A DNA stretch of 64,000 bases from Aphidius gifuensis (Eukaryota > Arthropoda > Insecta > Hymenoptera > Braconidae). Below the pieces are notes generated by a model that was not told where the DNA came from, made no database searches, and was given only the letters and a program-made list of their open reading frames with translations. This document shows positions 43,991 through 56,163 of the stretch, piece after piece. Position 1 is the first letter of the stretch, and each line of letters begins with the position of its first letter. The stretch covers positions 6,944,001-7,008,000 of the forward strand of contig NC_057791.1 of assembly GCF_014905175.1 (NCBI RefSeq), given 5' to 3'. The position numbers were made by a program, and so were the translations under genes.

Positions 43991-44191
43991 AATAATAATG
44001 GAATAATTATATAATGAAATAAAAATTCTTGCAATCATTAAATTACGAGAATTAAGCCAAAAATTAAAAATGACTGAAAGACAGCGAATGACTTTGAAAA
44101 CGTTTTGCAATGATTTAAAAGACAGTAATTTACCACTCTATGTTTCAACAAGATAGAACAGTTCATATGAGTTGATAAAGTTATTGACAAT
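43991..44191. other. Possible coding remnant, unrecognised
   Basis: A plus-strand stretch reads KLRELSQKLKMTERQRMTLK followed by NDLKDSNLPLYVST before a stop. This has protein-like composition but is too short to place. Confidence 0.25.
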
Positions 44192-44589
44192 CCCAAGTGG
44201 GAAAAAAATAAATAATTTAATTTAATATATGGATTATTTGATTATTAAAATATAATTAAATTTTATTTTATGTAATTAATTATATTTAAAAGTAAATTTA
44301 TTTCATATTTTTGGAAAACATAAAATAAATTTACTTAAAATTTTTTTTTTTTTCGACATTGCAAAAAAAAAAATTTGGATGTACTTCAAATTTAATTTAT
44401 ATTTTTCAAAAATATGAAATAAATTTACTTTTTGTATAGATATAGATTACATATGAATTAAATATAAATTACATTTAAATTAAATTTAATTTATATTTTT
44501 TAAAACATTAATCAAATTTAATTCACATATATTTTAAATATAAATTAAATTTATTTTATATTTCCAATAAATATATTTTTTCACTTGGG
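44192..44589. mobile_element. CCCAAGTGG MITE, diverged copy
   Basis: CCCAAGTGGGAAAAAAATAA to ATATATTTTTTCACTTGGG with internal palindromic AAATATAAATTAAATTT-like arms. It is more diverged than the copies at 33494 and 37497, and its flanking duplication is not clear. Confidence 0.7.
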
Positions 44590-45180
44590 GTATGGAAATT
44601 GTTTTTTTCGAGGTTAGGTTTGAATTTTTTTTACTAAAAATTTGTTTACATCAAGACTAAAACTTTGTTCATGCTTCTTACTCCGCCCTTTTGAATTTTT
44701 TTCAAATTTCTATTTTTTTTTTGTGTTCGTCTTTCTAAACGCTCGAACTTTTCTAAATATCATTTTTTGATGAAAGCAATATTTTTTTGGAAAAATCCAT
44801 CAACCGATAAAATCGGTCCGAAAAAAAGTAATTTTTAGAAAAATTTTTCAAGTAAAAAGTGTTAGTTTTGATGTATCAAACGTTTCGGCACAAAAAAAAA
44901 AATTATAGTAACGTTACAAGACAGGTTTATTTTAAACGGAATGAAATAATTTAATTGAACTTAAAAAAACAAAGACAAAAAATTAAATTTTGAATAAAAT
45001 TTGAAATAAACAAGTTAGTAAACAAATGTTTTATTTCATCTAATTTCGTTATTCCCTACTGGGTAACAGGATTTAGGAAAGGAAGATGTGTTAGAATTTA
45101 TAAAAGTATCTTGATGTTACATTTGTGTGAGTCCAGTATGTATGATGCATGTCAATATAGATGATCGACCTTTAGATGTT

Positions 45181-45519
45181 CCCAAGTGGAAAAAATATAT
45201 TTAATGGAAATTTACTTTATATTTAGAAAAAATTTAGAAAAAATATAAACTAAATTTAAAATATATACAGTTTTGAACATACGAAAATTAAATTTAAAAA
45301 AAATTTACAAAAAATAAAAAAAAAATTAAGAAAAAATTTAGAAAAAGTTTAATTTTAGTATGTCCAAACTTGAACATATTCTAAATTTCATTTATATTTG
45401 TTCTAAATCTTTTCTAAATTTTTTCTAAATTTACTTTTAGTATGTCCAAAATTGTATATCCATTAAATTTAATTTATATTTCCATTAAATATAAATAAAA
45501 TATATTTTTTCCACTCTGG
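45181..45519. mobile_element. CCCAAGTGG MITE in recombinase pseudogene
   Basis: CCCAAGTGGAAAAAATATAT to TATATTTTTTCCACTCTGG, flanked by TT at 45179-45180 and 45520-45521. It lies at the 3' end of the minus-strand tyrosine recombinase remnant. Confidence 0.8.
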
Positions 45520-46240
45520 TTTGTATCTTTTTCTTCATGATCCGTTAACGGTAATGACAAATTTTCATTAATAATTGGTAATACTGTTGCATTTTGTTGT
45601 ACAATTAGTGCTGAAACACTTGCTTTTGATGTTGATGATTTATTTGCAATTGAACTTATATGCATTGATATTTCATTTGACATAACTAAAAAAAAAAAAT
45701 AGAAAAAAAAGTTAAATTGAACAATGTACAATGAAATCCAAAATAAATAATATTTAAAAAAAAATAAAATTACTTCTACTTGCAATTTTTTCACTTGTTT
45801 ACCTTTGAGTCTTCTCAATAACCTGCTGCAACAGCTTGTGACTTTTACCCTCCAGAACGCATAATTATCGTTATATCAGCAACTGTATCAGCAAGAAGAG
45901 TTGCACTACTACGTCGAAATAAATGACTAGTATATTTTTTTACATTAGGTATATTTAAATACTCAGCAACTACTGCTGGTACACTTCCAATTTTGTTGAC
46001 ACAAATAGGTTGGCTGGTACATTTACCTTTTTGATAATTCAGAAATATATTTGATGTTGTTGTTAAATTTGGTGGACCTAAATCAATATATTTTTTACGA
46101 AAGTTTTGAAGTTCATTTGCAACAATAAATGAACGCGCAACATCATTTTTTGTCTCAGGCATCGCAAAAATAATTCGATAGTAATGTCATGAATTTTACC
46201 ACGTCAACAAGCATCAAATACAACAACAATTGAAATAACC
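45520..46240 (-). pseudogene. Tyrosine recombinase (Crypton-like) remnant
   Basis: Minus strand. 46238-46195 holds the VVVFDAC.RGKI block, where the first catalytic Arg is expected, just after an in-frame TGA. 46162-45855 encodes TKNDVARSFIV, ICVNKIGSVPAVVAEYLNIP and the catalytic HLFRRSSATLLA box (H-x-x-R). TAA then falls where the family's conserved Trp follows SGG, and KSQAVAAGY carries the candidate nucleophile Tyr before another stop. A Ser/Thr-rich tail (45680-45535) ends at the MITE. This type occurs in Crypton transposons and in host-domesticated animal proteins. Multiple stops and a missing N-terminal part make it a pseudogene. Confidence 0.65.
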
Positions 46241-47095
46241 TTGAAAAAAGAAAAAACAAATTTGATTAATAAATTAATTAAAATTCAGGAAAAATTAATG
46301 AATGGTTTTTTCTTCACTGAGAAAAATATCCTGCGATTTTTACACAGATTATTGTAAAATTTGGGACCGTGGCCGACATCTGCGAAATACACCATAATTT
46401 TGTGTAATTTTTGCATAAATAAAAAATGATTCTACGTTATCTGATGAATCCCATGAAATTTTCCTTGACTATATTGTAAGATTTATTATTTTTAAATAAA
46501 AACTTATTTCATATAAAAAAATGTAAAGTTTGCATTGAAAGAAAGATGAATTTTGTAATATTTTATTGTTAATTTTACATTTTTTTAAGAGAAATACCGA
46601 TTATTCCGAGAAAATGACACACCAGAATAATTAAATAGAATTCATCTTATTTATTGTAAAATTTACCGAAAAAACATGGAAAAAAAACATTTATTCAGTG
46701 ATCTTTTTGATTTACGTCGTTGGAACGTAAAATTTACACTTTTTCCGTAGAAATGTTGTGACGTACACATTGCTCCCACTCTTGCTTTTTTGTCGGAATG
46801 TTTTTTTGCCAAATAAATTAATACGTAGTTTGAATTACTTTTACAGCCATATGACACAATAATTATATTTTAAAATAAATAAAAATGATGTAAAATTAAA
46901 CTAGACTACAAATTAATTTATTTAGCAATATCGATTCCTTAGCAATTTTGCCCATAATTAATTGATAAAAAAGTATAGGCAAATGTTTCTAAGGAAAAAA
47001 TGTTGCCAAATAAATTGAGTCGTAATTACGACTAGATTAATTTTACAGCCATTACGTAGTAGATAAAAGACATGTAATTTTATTTTTGAAAAACT
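46241..47095. other. AT-rich gap, no gene seen
   Basis: No coding features. Toward the right end (46915-47090) phrases such as TTCCTTAGCAATTTTGCC and GTTTCTAAGGAAAAAATGTTGCC look like decayed units of the adjoining palindromic satellite. Confidence 0.4.
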
Positions 47096-47097
47096 AA

Positions 47098-48155
47098 AAA
47101 GGTCCAAGGAAAAGCAGTAGCTAAGGAAAAGATGTAGCTAAGGAATTAAGGTTGCCAAAAAATTATGTTTGAAGAAAATAATGTTGCTTGAAATATAATT
47201 CCTTGGCAACTTTAATTCCTTAGCTACATTTTTTTCTTAGCTACTGCTTTTCCTTGGACCTTTTTAATTTTTTTTATAAATGGAATACATGTAAATTTAT
47301 TTTTTTATAATACAAATGTCCAAGGAAAAGCAGTAGCTAAAGAAAAGATGTAGCTAAGGAATTGAGGTTGCCAAAAAATTACGTTTGAAGAAAATAATGT
47401 TGGTTGAAATATAATTTTTTGGCATCCTTAATCCCTTAGCTACATCTTTTCCTTAGCTACTGCTTTTCCTTGGACATTTGTATTTTTAAAAAATAAATTT
47501 ACATGTATTTTATTTATAAAATGAATAAAAATGTCCAAGGAAAAGCAGTAGCTAAGGAAAAGATGTAGCTAAGGAATTGAGGTTGCCAAAAAATTATGTT
47601 TGAAAAAAATGATGTTGCTTGAAATATAATTCTTTGGCAACCTTAATTCCTTAGCTACGTCTTTTCCTCAGCTACTGCTTTTTCTTGGACATTTGTATTT
47701 TTTAAAAATAAATTTACATGTATTTTATTTATAAAATGAATAAAAATGTCAAAGAAAAAGCAGTTGCTAAGGAAAAGATGTAGCTAAGGATTTGAGGTTA
47801 CCAAAAAACTATGTTTGAAGAAAATAATGTTGCTTGAAATATAATTCTTTGGCAACCTTAATTCCTTAGCTACGTCTTTTTCTCAGCTACTGCTTTTCCT
47901 TGGACATTTGTATTTTTTAAAAATGAATTTACATGTATTTTATTTATAAAATGAATAAAAATGTCCAAAGAAAAGCAGTGTCTAAGGAAAAGATGTAGCT
48001 AAGGAATTGAGGTTGCCAAAAAATCATGTTTGAAGAAAATAATGTTGCTTGAAATATAATTCTTTGGCAACCTCAATTTCTTAGCTACATCTTTTACTTA
48101 GCTACTGCTTTTCCTTGGACATTTGTATTTTAAAAAAATAAATTCACATGTATTA
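47098..48155. repeat. Palindromic satellite array A (five units)
   Basis: Units of about 213-216 bp start at about 47102, 47318, 47533, 47748 and 47961. Each unit is itself an inverted repeat. A left arm TCCAAGGAAAAGCAGTAGCT-AAGGAAAAGATGTAGCTAAGG-AATTGAGGTTGCCAAA pairs with its complement ending CTACTGCTTTTCCTTGGA across a centre of about 40 bp. Spacers contain AAATTTACATGTATTTTATT. The motif AAGGAAAAGATGTAGCTAAG also occurs in the Polinton TIRs. Confidence 0.9.
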
Positions 48156-48199
48156 CGGAGGCTAGGAGCCATAGGCTCAGCCGCAGTCTTGAATTCATC

Positions 48200-49200
48200 G
48201 GCGAAAAAAAAAAAACGCTCATAACTTACGAACTAAGTAACCGAGAGACTTCGTACTAGGCTCAAAAGAAGCGCATTAAAAAACTCTATCGCCCGCGTAA
48301 TAGGTTTTTTGCTCTATTGATAATAGTTTTTAATCAAAAAATTAAAATGTAAATTTAAAAAAAATTTCTTTTCTTACTTAAAAATTTGTGGTGTCTAAAC
48401 TATCCATCAGAGAGTATTTATCACCAAGATTTTTTTGTTCGTAAATTTTTTCTGTTTTATATTTCATTATTCTTAAATTATTATTTATGTAACTTAAAAT
48501 AGTACATACGTTTTTATGTGAAAATTTACAAGTCATAAAAACGGCGCAATAAATAACTCGACGCAAAATCATAGTAGAGACTTCGTATTAGGCTCAATTT
48601 ATGTGTCTCAGAAAACTCTATCGCCCGCTTTGCAAAATTCCTTTCCATTCATAATAGTTTTTTGAGAAAAAAAAAAAAAACTATAAAATCGAAAAAAAAA
48701 ATTCCGATATTTAATTTTTTTTCTCGAAAACCGTTAATGAGAGAGAAAAAAAAACCCCAAAGTCGTCACTAGATTTTTTTGAGGCGCATAATTTGAGCCT
48801 AATACGAACTCTCTATCTTGATTATAACAAAAGTTATGGCTCGCCGAAAAAAAACTGAAAAACGGCGCAATGAATCACTCAACGCGAAATCAAAAGAAAG
48901 ACTTCGTATAAGGCTTATATTTTGCATCTTAAAAAACTCTATCGCCCGCATAATGGGGTTTTTCCTCTATCTATAATAGTTTTTGAGAAAAAAAAAAAAA
49001 ACTTCAAAATTTGACAAAAAATTCGGATATCTAATTTTTTTGCTCGAAAACTGTTATTGAGAGAAAAAAAAAACCCCAATGCCGTCACTAGATTTTTTTA
49101 AGGCGCATAATTTGAGCCTAATACGAACTTCCTATCTTGATTATAACAAAAGTTATGACTCACCGAAAAAAAAAATCAAAAAAACGGACCAAAAAATGTC
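48200..49200. repeat. Dispersed 'GCGGGCGATAGAG' repeat block, several copies
   Basis: Alternating motifs AAAAAACTCTATCGCCCGC (48273, 48605-48625, 48935), GAGCCTAATACGAACT (48795, 49115), GATTATAACAAAAGTTATG and CGGCGCAATGAAT recur at about 320-bp intervals, separated by A runs and AATAGTTTTTGAGAAAAA. Same family as 29719-29925 and 43595-43990. It interrupts the palindromic satellite between 48155 and 49418. No coding frame spans it. Confidence 0.75.
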
Positions 49201-49417
49201 ATCATAGAGTTGAAATAAAATGTTTATAAGGTTCCAAAAAAAGCCTCGATTCGAGTAATGTTATTGTTGATAAACCATTAAATCATATTTCAGCAATAAT
49301 TTGAAATAATCATGTCCCTAGCCGGAGTATTGAAAATTTTTAATTTTCAACGGGTAACGCGGGCTACACGCCCCAACAAACGTTACCAGGTCTTTTTTTA
49401 TTCATAAAATAAATAAA

Positions 49418-49790
49418 AATGTCCAAGGAAAAGCAGTAGCTAACGAAAAGACGAAGCTAAAGAATTGGTGTTGCTCACCATTTAATTTTTTTGGCTGCAT
49501 CGATTTCTTGGCTTTATTTTTTTCTAAGCTACTGCTTTTCCTTGGTTTTTATTCATTCATTTGACAAATAAAATACATGTTATTTATTTTGAAAATTAAA
49601 CAAGTATAAATTTATTGATTCATCATTAATAATTGTATTCTATACAAGATATATCTCAGAAGAAAAAGCAGTAGCTAAAGCAAAAATGAAGCTAAAGTAT
49701 TGATATTGCTTACCATTTATTTTCTTTGGCTGCATTAATTCCTTAGCTTCATCTTTTTCTTAGCTACTGCTTTTCTCTGGTATTTTAACA
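49418..49790. repeat. Two further diverged palindromic satellite units
   Basis: Units at about 49418-49545 and 49655-49785 carry GTCCAAGGAAAAGCAGTAGC / GCTACTGCTTTTCCTTGG arms with the variant interior GAAGCTAAAG...TTGCTTACCATTTA. They are more diverged than array A units. Confidence 0.75.
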
Positions 49791-52700
49791 AATGAAATTG
49801 ATGCAATTTATTTGAATAATTTAAAATACCAAGTCACTAAAGAAATTAAATGACAAGGATTATCAATTCCAATCATTATTATGATTTTAAATGACAGCAA
49901 CACGCCGAAGATGTTTACACATATTCCGCAAGTCTAGGTAGCTCATAAATTTTTTTAATGCAATTGTTATTGTTCCATTTGTGTAATCACGTTTTTTATT
50001 TTTAGTACTAATTTCAAATATTTAATTTTTATCTGAAAAAGTAAAAAAAAAAATTAAATAAATAAATTCAACAATTTGAGGTTAAACATGGTGAAGATCC
50101 ATCATGGTGAAGAGGAAATCCACGACCAGGCCAAGCATTGATTTTCGAGACCCAATTACGGATTCCAGTATTATTAAAGAAAAAATTAATAAAAAAAGAA
50201 TTATTTATTAAAAAATGAAAGAAAATTAAATTTCGAATAGATTATGTCTCATATGTATTTTTCTCATACTTACATATATCTTAACAAACAATATAACATG
50301 CACTCTCAACGTTCAGGACTACGACAGACTACGACACTAATGAAAAGTGGCGCGACTCGTTTATCCACGATATTTCATTTTTTTTAACTGATTAATACTA
50401 GAGTTAGACCTTAATCCTTGTTTTTTTCGCCAAAAATAAAAGTTTTCTTTTTGTACTAGAATTTTTCTTTTTATCGTATACATCAACAATAATAATAAAT
50501 ATAATAAATAGACTTATCGTTCTCTAACAGGGCCGCGTTCCGAAACCTTACCTCTTTTGCCAAATAAATATTATCTTGAGCATTTATACAAAAATTAGCC
50601 AGGTCATCAGAATTTAAAATTTTTAACTTCTTGGCCACATATCCTTTGTTCAATCATTTTGAATATTTCAGTTTTTTTTAAAAAAGAATCAACGACGAAT
50701 AGATGGACGCCGGTGTTAACAGGTTAAAATTTGCAAAAAATTAAGAAGCTCTGTGGTCTAGAGGTTAAGGTGTTTGCCCGGTATACAAAAAACAAGGGGT
50801 TTGGATCCTGGCGGGGGAAAACTACTCATTTGTTCCAAGTTTCTGTTTTTTTGAATTTTTCGTAAATATTTCAATTTCTTGTATGTACCAATATCAACAC
50901 TATCATAAGCACTCAGAACTGATTTTAACCATGGTAGAAATACTACAGGTATGGCAGTGTGCAGCCTAGTTTGGCCGCTGTGAATCGACCAATCAAAAGA
51001 TCGCCTTCTCGCCACAAAAATGGAAGACTTTATGCGCGCGATACAAATTTGTTAAAAAAATTTTCAAGTTTTTTTTAAATTTTTCAAAAGTTATCATACT
51101 TATTCAACTAGATTTGGTATATTTTATAATGATTCACATACATCAAAAAAAAAAATAATTACTTATATTAAATAAATAAATCCAAGTATAATAAATACAA
51201 CACAACCTCCATTGTTTGTGGCATAAAAAAAACAACAATAATGAAAATTTTATAATTTATTTGTTAAACTGTCTTGGTTTTTTTATTTTTCTGATTTTTT
51301 ATAAACATGCTCTACATATATTTATTAGTATTTACAACAATATAAAAAATAGTTTTCAAACCAGTATGTTAGAGAGAGAGGCTCTTATAATAGAGATTGC
51401 GTGTTAGAAAGAAAAGCAAAACATCTCGATGGCGCGTTGTTGATTGGTTGAAAAAATAAGGCTGCGCAGAACGCGACGAAAAAAGCATGGACTACTGCCA
51501 TACCTGTAGTACTTCTACCATGAACAGCGTGACCACAATGTAATTATTTTTTTTTTTTTGAGATTATTAAAATAAACTGTCATTGATGATTCATCACATG
51601 TTTTTATTTTTTTTATCTTCCATCTATCCGTGGAACTCATGTACACTTGTAAATATTTTTTTTTTGGATTTTTTAAGTAATAAATTTTGATAAATTGTAG
51701 AAAATTTTTTATCTGATTCTAGATGGTACTTCACCATCAGAATCACTGTCACTCTCTGATATAATATTTTCTATTTTGTTTATCAAACTAGCAATAAGAT
51801 TTATACCACAATAGTGTTAATTGACACTTCTTGTTGAATTGCTAATCAATAAGAGATAAAAACAGTTGACAATCAATTGCCAGAACGAGTTAAAACTTGT
51901 TTGGTGCTATTTACACGTATCGATGTAAATAAACACACACATATCTACACACAAAAGCAGAAACAAAATATTCAACAACATCACGACAGAGGACACATAA
52001 GTAACACACTGAATCACACCAACAAGCCAAACATCGTTGTGTGAGTTATTTTTGAGTAAAAAATATGGAAAAGAGGTAACATTCCTGCAATATTTCACAT
52101 TGAAATAATTATCTATTTCTATCTATTGAATTTAATAATCCATTTTCAATATGCAAGAAATATGGCCATTGCACCCTTAATTTAGTGCAAGAAAGGGATC
52201 TTTCTCGAGTACGGATAACAAAAACTATATTACTGGCAGAACAGATATTATAGGTCTTAACCAACAAATATTTTCAAGTATCAGCTTGGTCTCTACTTTG
52301 CTGTGCAATACAATAATTTTTCTCTAGTTTACTCAACAATTTTCCTTATTTTTTTCTCTCCGTGTAGATATGATAACCCGTAAAAATCAGGGTCAGGATT
52401 TTATAAAAAAATAAATATTTTGTTAAGAATTCGTGTTTTTGCATTTTTCTGTTTCTACTGGATAGTTCAGCGCGTATTCAATTCTTTTAAATAATTTTTT
52501 ACAATTTTTTTCTTTTAAAAATTGAAAACCTATGATTCTCCCCAGAATAGTCATTTTTACATATTGCAATTAATTGAACAAAGAAAGTGAAATATTATCA
52601 AAACAAAAATTTTTAATTTTTTTATCTAATAGTAACTTATTTTTTCTCTTCTTAATAAACGAAATATGTGAAATAAAAAATATCAATAAAAAAATTAGGT

Positions 52701-53402
52701 GGTTTTCTCAAAATTACAAAATCAAATTTACAAATTATTGTAAGATATAACTACTTAATTTTTTTTTTTTTCATATTTTTCATTTTACATATTTTGTTTA
52801 TTGAAAATGGAAAAAATGAGTTCTTTTTGTATATAAAAATTATTAATTTTTGTTTTGACGTTATTATAAGTGATAAACAAAAAATATAAGATAAATCTAT
52901 CGCGTCGTACGTGTGTCAGTTTTGAGTTAGAATCACAAATTCTTACAGTCGTGTACAGATGATTCTGATAACATAACCTTACTTTAAAAATACTATGAAA
53001 ATTGAGTTTTTTTTTTTCATTAAAGAATTGTCAAAAAAAAAAAAATTCCAAGATAAATCCATGAAACCATTAACTGTATGGTCGTGCCATTCACCGTTAA
53101 AATTAATATTTTTTTTTAGATTTCAATAAGTTTACGTAAATGGCTGATGTGATGTTCGAATTATTTTGGCGAAAAATCGAATCTATAATTTGCCTTAATT
53201 TTTTAATTATTCATGTTGAAAAATTGTCATTCTTATTTTTATTTATAATTATAATTAACTATTAAGCAATGATTTAATTTTTGAAGTGAAACTTCTTTTC
53301 GCAGGGTAGTGAAAAAAAAATCAGTGTGTCGGCCATGTAACGCTCGGAGCAAGCGACCGCTCGGCGCAAGCGAACGCTCGGACCGAGCAAGCATTTGCCT
53401 AT
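49791..53402. other. Long AT-rich stretch, no protein gene seen
   Basis: Apart from the tRNA-like SINE head at 50744 I see no coding, LTR or TIR structure. T and A runs are common (51549-51560, 52760-52771). The short open frames lack recognisable motifs. Confidence 0.45.
50744..50825 (+). other. tRNA-derived SINE head
   Basis: GCTCTGTGGTCTAGAGGTTA (A-box-like TGGTCTAGAGG) and GGTTTGGATCCTGGCGGGGG (B-box-like, GGTTTGGATCC) are spaced like an RNA polymerase III promoter in a tRNA. The anticodon arm is distorted by an A run, so a functional tRNA is unlikely. Confidence 0.5.
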
Positions 53403-53754
53403 CCCAGGTAGGAGTAAACGATTGTGCCAGGCTTGGCACAAGCTTGTGCACAAGGCTCACATGCTTGTGTCTAGCTTGTGCTACAAGCTTGCGCCAAGGT
53501 TGTTAAGTGATTGGAAATGTGCCTATGTGACAAGCTTGATGACAAGCCTTGTGCCAAGGCTCGTATCCCAGCCTCGTGCCAAGACTCGTATTCCAGCCTT
53601 GTGCCAAGGCTTGTGCCTCGGGCTTGACTCAAGCTTCCAAAAACGATTTTAAAAAAAATATAAATAAATTATTATGGTTAATCTATTATTATTGTTAATT
53701 TAATAATTCCGACATTGTTATTTTTTAATTCAGACAATTCTATTAAACGATAAT

Positions 53755-53845
53755 AATTAAACGAAAAACTAGGGACGCGACGCGGGATCGATCCGGGGCC
53801 TCTTACGTGGAAGTCCAATGCACTATCATGTCGACCATCGGGGTA
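53755..53845 (-). other. tRNA-like segment (SINE) inside the CCCAGG element
   Basis: In reverse complement: GATGGTCGACATGATAGTGC, ATTGGACTTCCACGTAAGAG and GCCCCGGATCGATCCCGCG. This gives A-box-like and B-box-like (GGATCGATCCC) blocks at tRNA spacing. A likely tRNA-derived insertion. Confidence 0.45.
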
Positions 53846-54188
53846 TTGATAAAAGTGGTCGTCAAAATTTTTTATATAAATAAATTCTATTGAGACTAAA
53901 CACACAGTCCTCGAAAATGCCTCACACAATAGTCAAAGCCTGATATTTTTTATTTGAAATTTATATTAAATTTATATATCTAATTACTATAATTTTTTTT
54001 TTTTGAGTTAAATATATGCATAAGTCAAGTCTCGTGTCGAGCTTGGTGAAACAATGGGCACCAGCTTGAAACAAGGCTGTATTACGAGGCTCGTGTGAGG
54101 GCGGAAAAAATCAAAGGGACAGTCTTGTGTCGAGCCTGGATTAACAAGGCTTGTCTAGTGACTGGAAAAACAGGCATGACACAACCTT

Positions 54189-54636
54189 GAAATTTTTAAT
54201 CTTGTGTGAGGCTTGGAACTAACGATTAATACAGGCTTGGTACAAGCCTGGACTAACAAGTCTTGTGCAATGACTGTAAATACAGGCTTGACACGAGCTT
54301 GGAATTTTTAACCTTGTGTGAGGCTTGGAATTAACGATTGACACATGCTTGTTACAAGCCTGGACTAACAAGTCTTGTGCAATGACTGTAAATACAAGCT
54401 TGACACGAGCTCGGAATTTTTAACCTTGTGTGAGGCTTGGAATGAACGATTGTCACAGGCTTGGTACAAGCCTGGGATAACAAGTCTTGTGCAATGACTG
54501 TAAATACAAGCTTGACACGAGCTTGGAATTTTTAACCTTGTGTGAGGCTTGGAAATAACAATCGACACAGGCTTGGTACAAGCCTAGATTAACAAGTCTT
54601 GTGCGATGACTGGGAAAATTCTCTGTGCCAAGCTAG
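54189..54636 (+). repeat. Four tandem 112-bp units
   Basis: Units begin GGAATTTTTAACCTTGTGTG at about 54189, 54301, 54413 and 54525, exactly 112 bp apart. Each includes GGCTTGGTACAAGCCTGG (inverted) and AACAAGTCTTGTGCAATGAC. Confidence 0.9.
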
Positions 54637-54879
54637 GCACATTCTAGTCCACCAAGGCTAGGAAACACAAGCTTGTAACAAGCCTGGCACGGCCGTTCAC
54701 CCTTGTGGGATCCTACCTGGGATATAATTAATAAGAGTGAGTGAGTGAGTGGCTACGAGCGAGAAAAGAGATATGCTTTGAATGAATGTGTGTGTGCGTT
54801 GCCAATAGTGTAGCTGATCGGTTCGCAGGGCTTATGAAAATAATGAATCAAAAAATTATAAATGAATACATATACCCAA

Positions 54880-55123
54880 TTGAAAATTATTATTAGTATA
54901 TTTATGTTATTGATATTATTATTTCAATTATTATTTTATTATTAATATCGATATTATTATTATGGATATAATGAATACCAATGATATTATTACTATTATT
55001 AAATTGATATTATTATTCTTCATAATATTATTGAAATTATTATTATTTATAATGATATTATTGATATCTATAACGATAGTATAAATAAAAATAACAACAA
55101 TAATTTCAATAATATCATCGATA
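54880..55123. repeat. ATT-rich simple sequence
   Basis: Interrupted ATT/ATA microsatellite-like DNA into which the TTAA-flanked MITE inserted. Similar sequence resumes at 55667-55820. Confidence 0.7.
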
Positions 55124-55127
55124 TTAA

Positions 55128-55662
55128 GGCTGAATGTAAATCCCAAAGTAGGACGACTCTTTGGGTGCAAAAGGGCACCCTTATAACCATAGTTAAAAAA
55201 AATAATAAGCGCCCCCTAATGTCTAAAATTTTTATACTTTACTGCCGCGTCTTTAAAAGTATGAGTGTATTTACACACACTAATCTACTTCAGCAGATTT
55301 TCAATGCTTCACCCGGTACTTTTTGACTGTTTTTAATATTCTTAAATAATTAATAACTTTCAAAATCCGTGGTAGAAATCGATGATTTTTTTTTTATTAT
55401 TTTCGTAATTTGAAGAAGTATTAGCTGTAGTAAAATAAAGGTTTTTTGTGAGAGCGTTTTTTCAATAGAAGTGAAAACGTGCCGATGCTTCCTATGCGTG
55501 TGTAAAAAGCGTCAACTTTGACCCCAATTATCTCGCTTAAATCGTGGTAGAAAATTGCAAAAAAAATTTGATAAAATAGATCTTTATTTCACTTAAAAAA
55601 TAAGCCTACTTTGATCAAAATCTGTGAGAAGGAATTTTTTTTCAATATTTTGACATTCAGCC
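55128..55662. mobile_element. TTAA-flanked MITE, 535 bp
   Basis: GGCTGAATGT at the left and ACATTCAGCC at the right are inverted, and TTAA flanks both (55124-55127, 55663-55666). A TTAA target is typical of piggyBac and Kolobok elements. It has no coding. The interior has a small hairpin (GGGTGCAAAAGGGCACCC). Confidence 0.8.
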
Positions 55663-56163
55663 TTAATAATATTAATATAATATTAGTAATAATATCAATG
55701 TTATGAATCATATTAATAATAATAATAATACCGATATAATATTATTGATACGATAAGTATCAATAATAGATTACCATAAATATTATTATAAATATCATAT
55801 TGATATCATCATTTATACTATAATAAGGTTCTTCGATTCTTAGGAAAGGAATCGATCTTCAAGAATCGATTAAAAAATCGTGTTTTTATAATTATTTTTG
55901 TATCAATTTTTTTAATCATACATTATTTTTTATGTATACACAATATTTATAGAAAAAAAAAACAAATGAAATCGAATGAAAAATATGATGTTAAAAAAGA
56001 GAATATTATAAATATTAATAATAAATAATGAAATATTATTATTATTCATTAAAAATTAAATATTAAATAATATTCATATTTATATTAATATTTATTATTT
56101 ATATCATTATATGAGAGCTGTCAAAAGCCAATCCCCAATCATCAAGTGTCAACGAACTTTGTT

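Larger units (their letters stand above)
53403..54721. mobile_element. Non-autonomous element with CCCAGGTAGGA inverted ends
   Basis: The left end CCCAGGTAGGAGTAAACG and the right end TCCTACCTGGG are inverted. Inward similarity continues with GTGCCAGGCTTGGCACAAGC (left) and the complement of GCCAGGCTTGTTACAAGCTT (right). The interior is full of short CAAGCTTG/CTTGTGCCAAGG motifs, four 112-bp tandem units and a tRNA-like segment. It has no ORF. A flanking duplication is not evident (left flank CCTAT, right flank ATATA). It shares terminal CCCAGGTAG with the element at 56164-59414. Confidence 0.65.

Noticed and set aside
50758..51015. 85-codon minus-strand frame
   Set aside because: It overlaps the tRNA-like SINE head and has no features.
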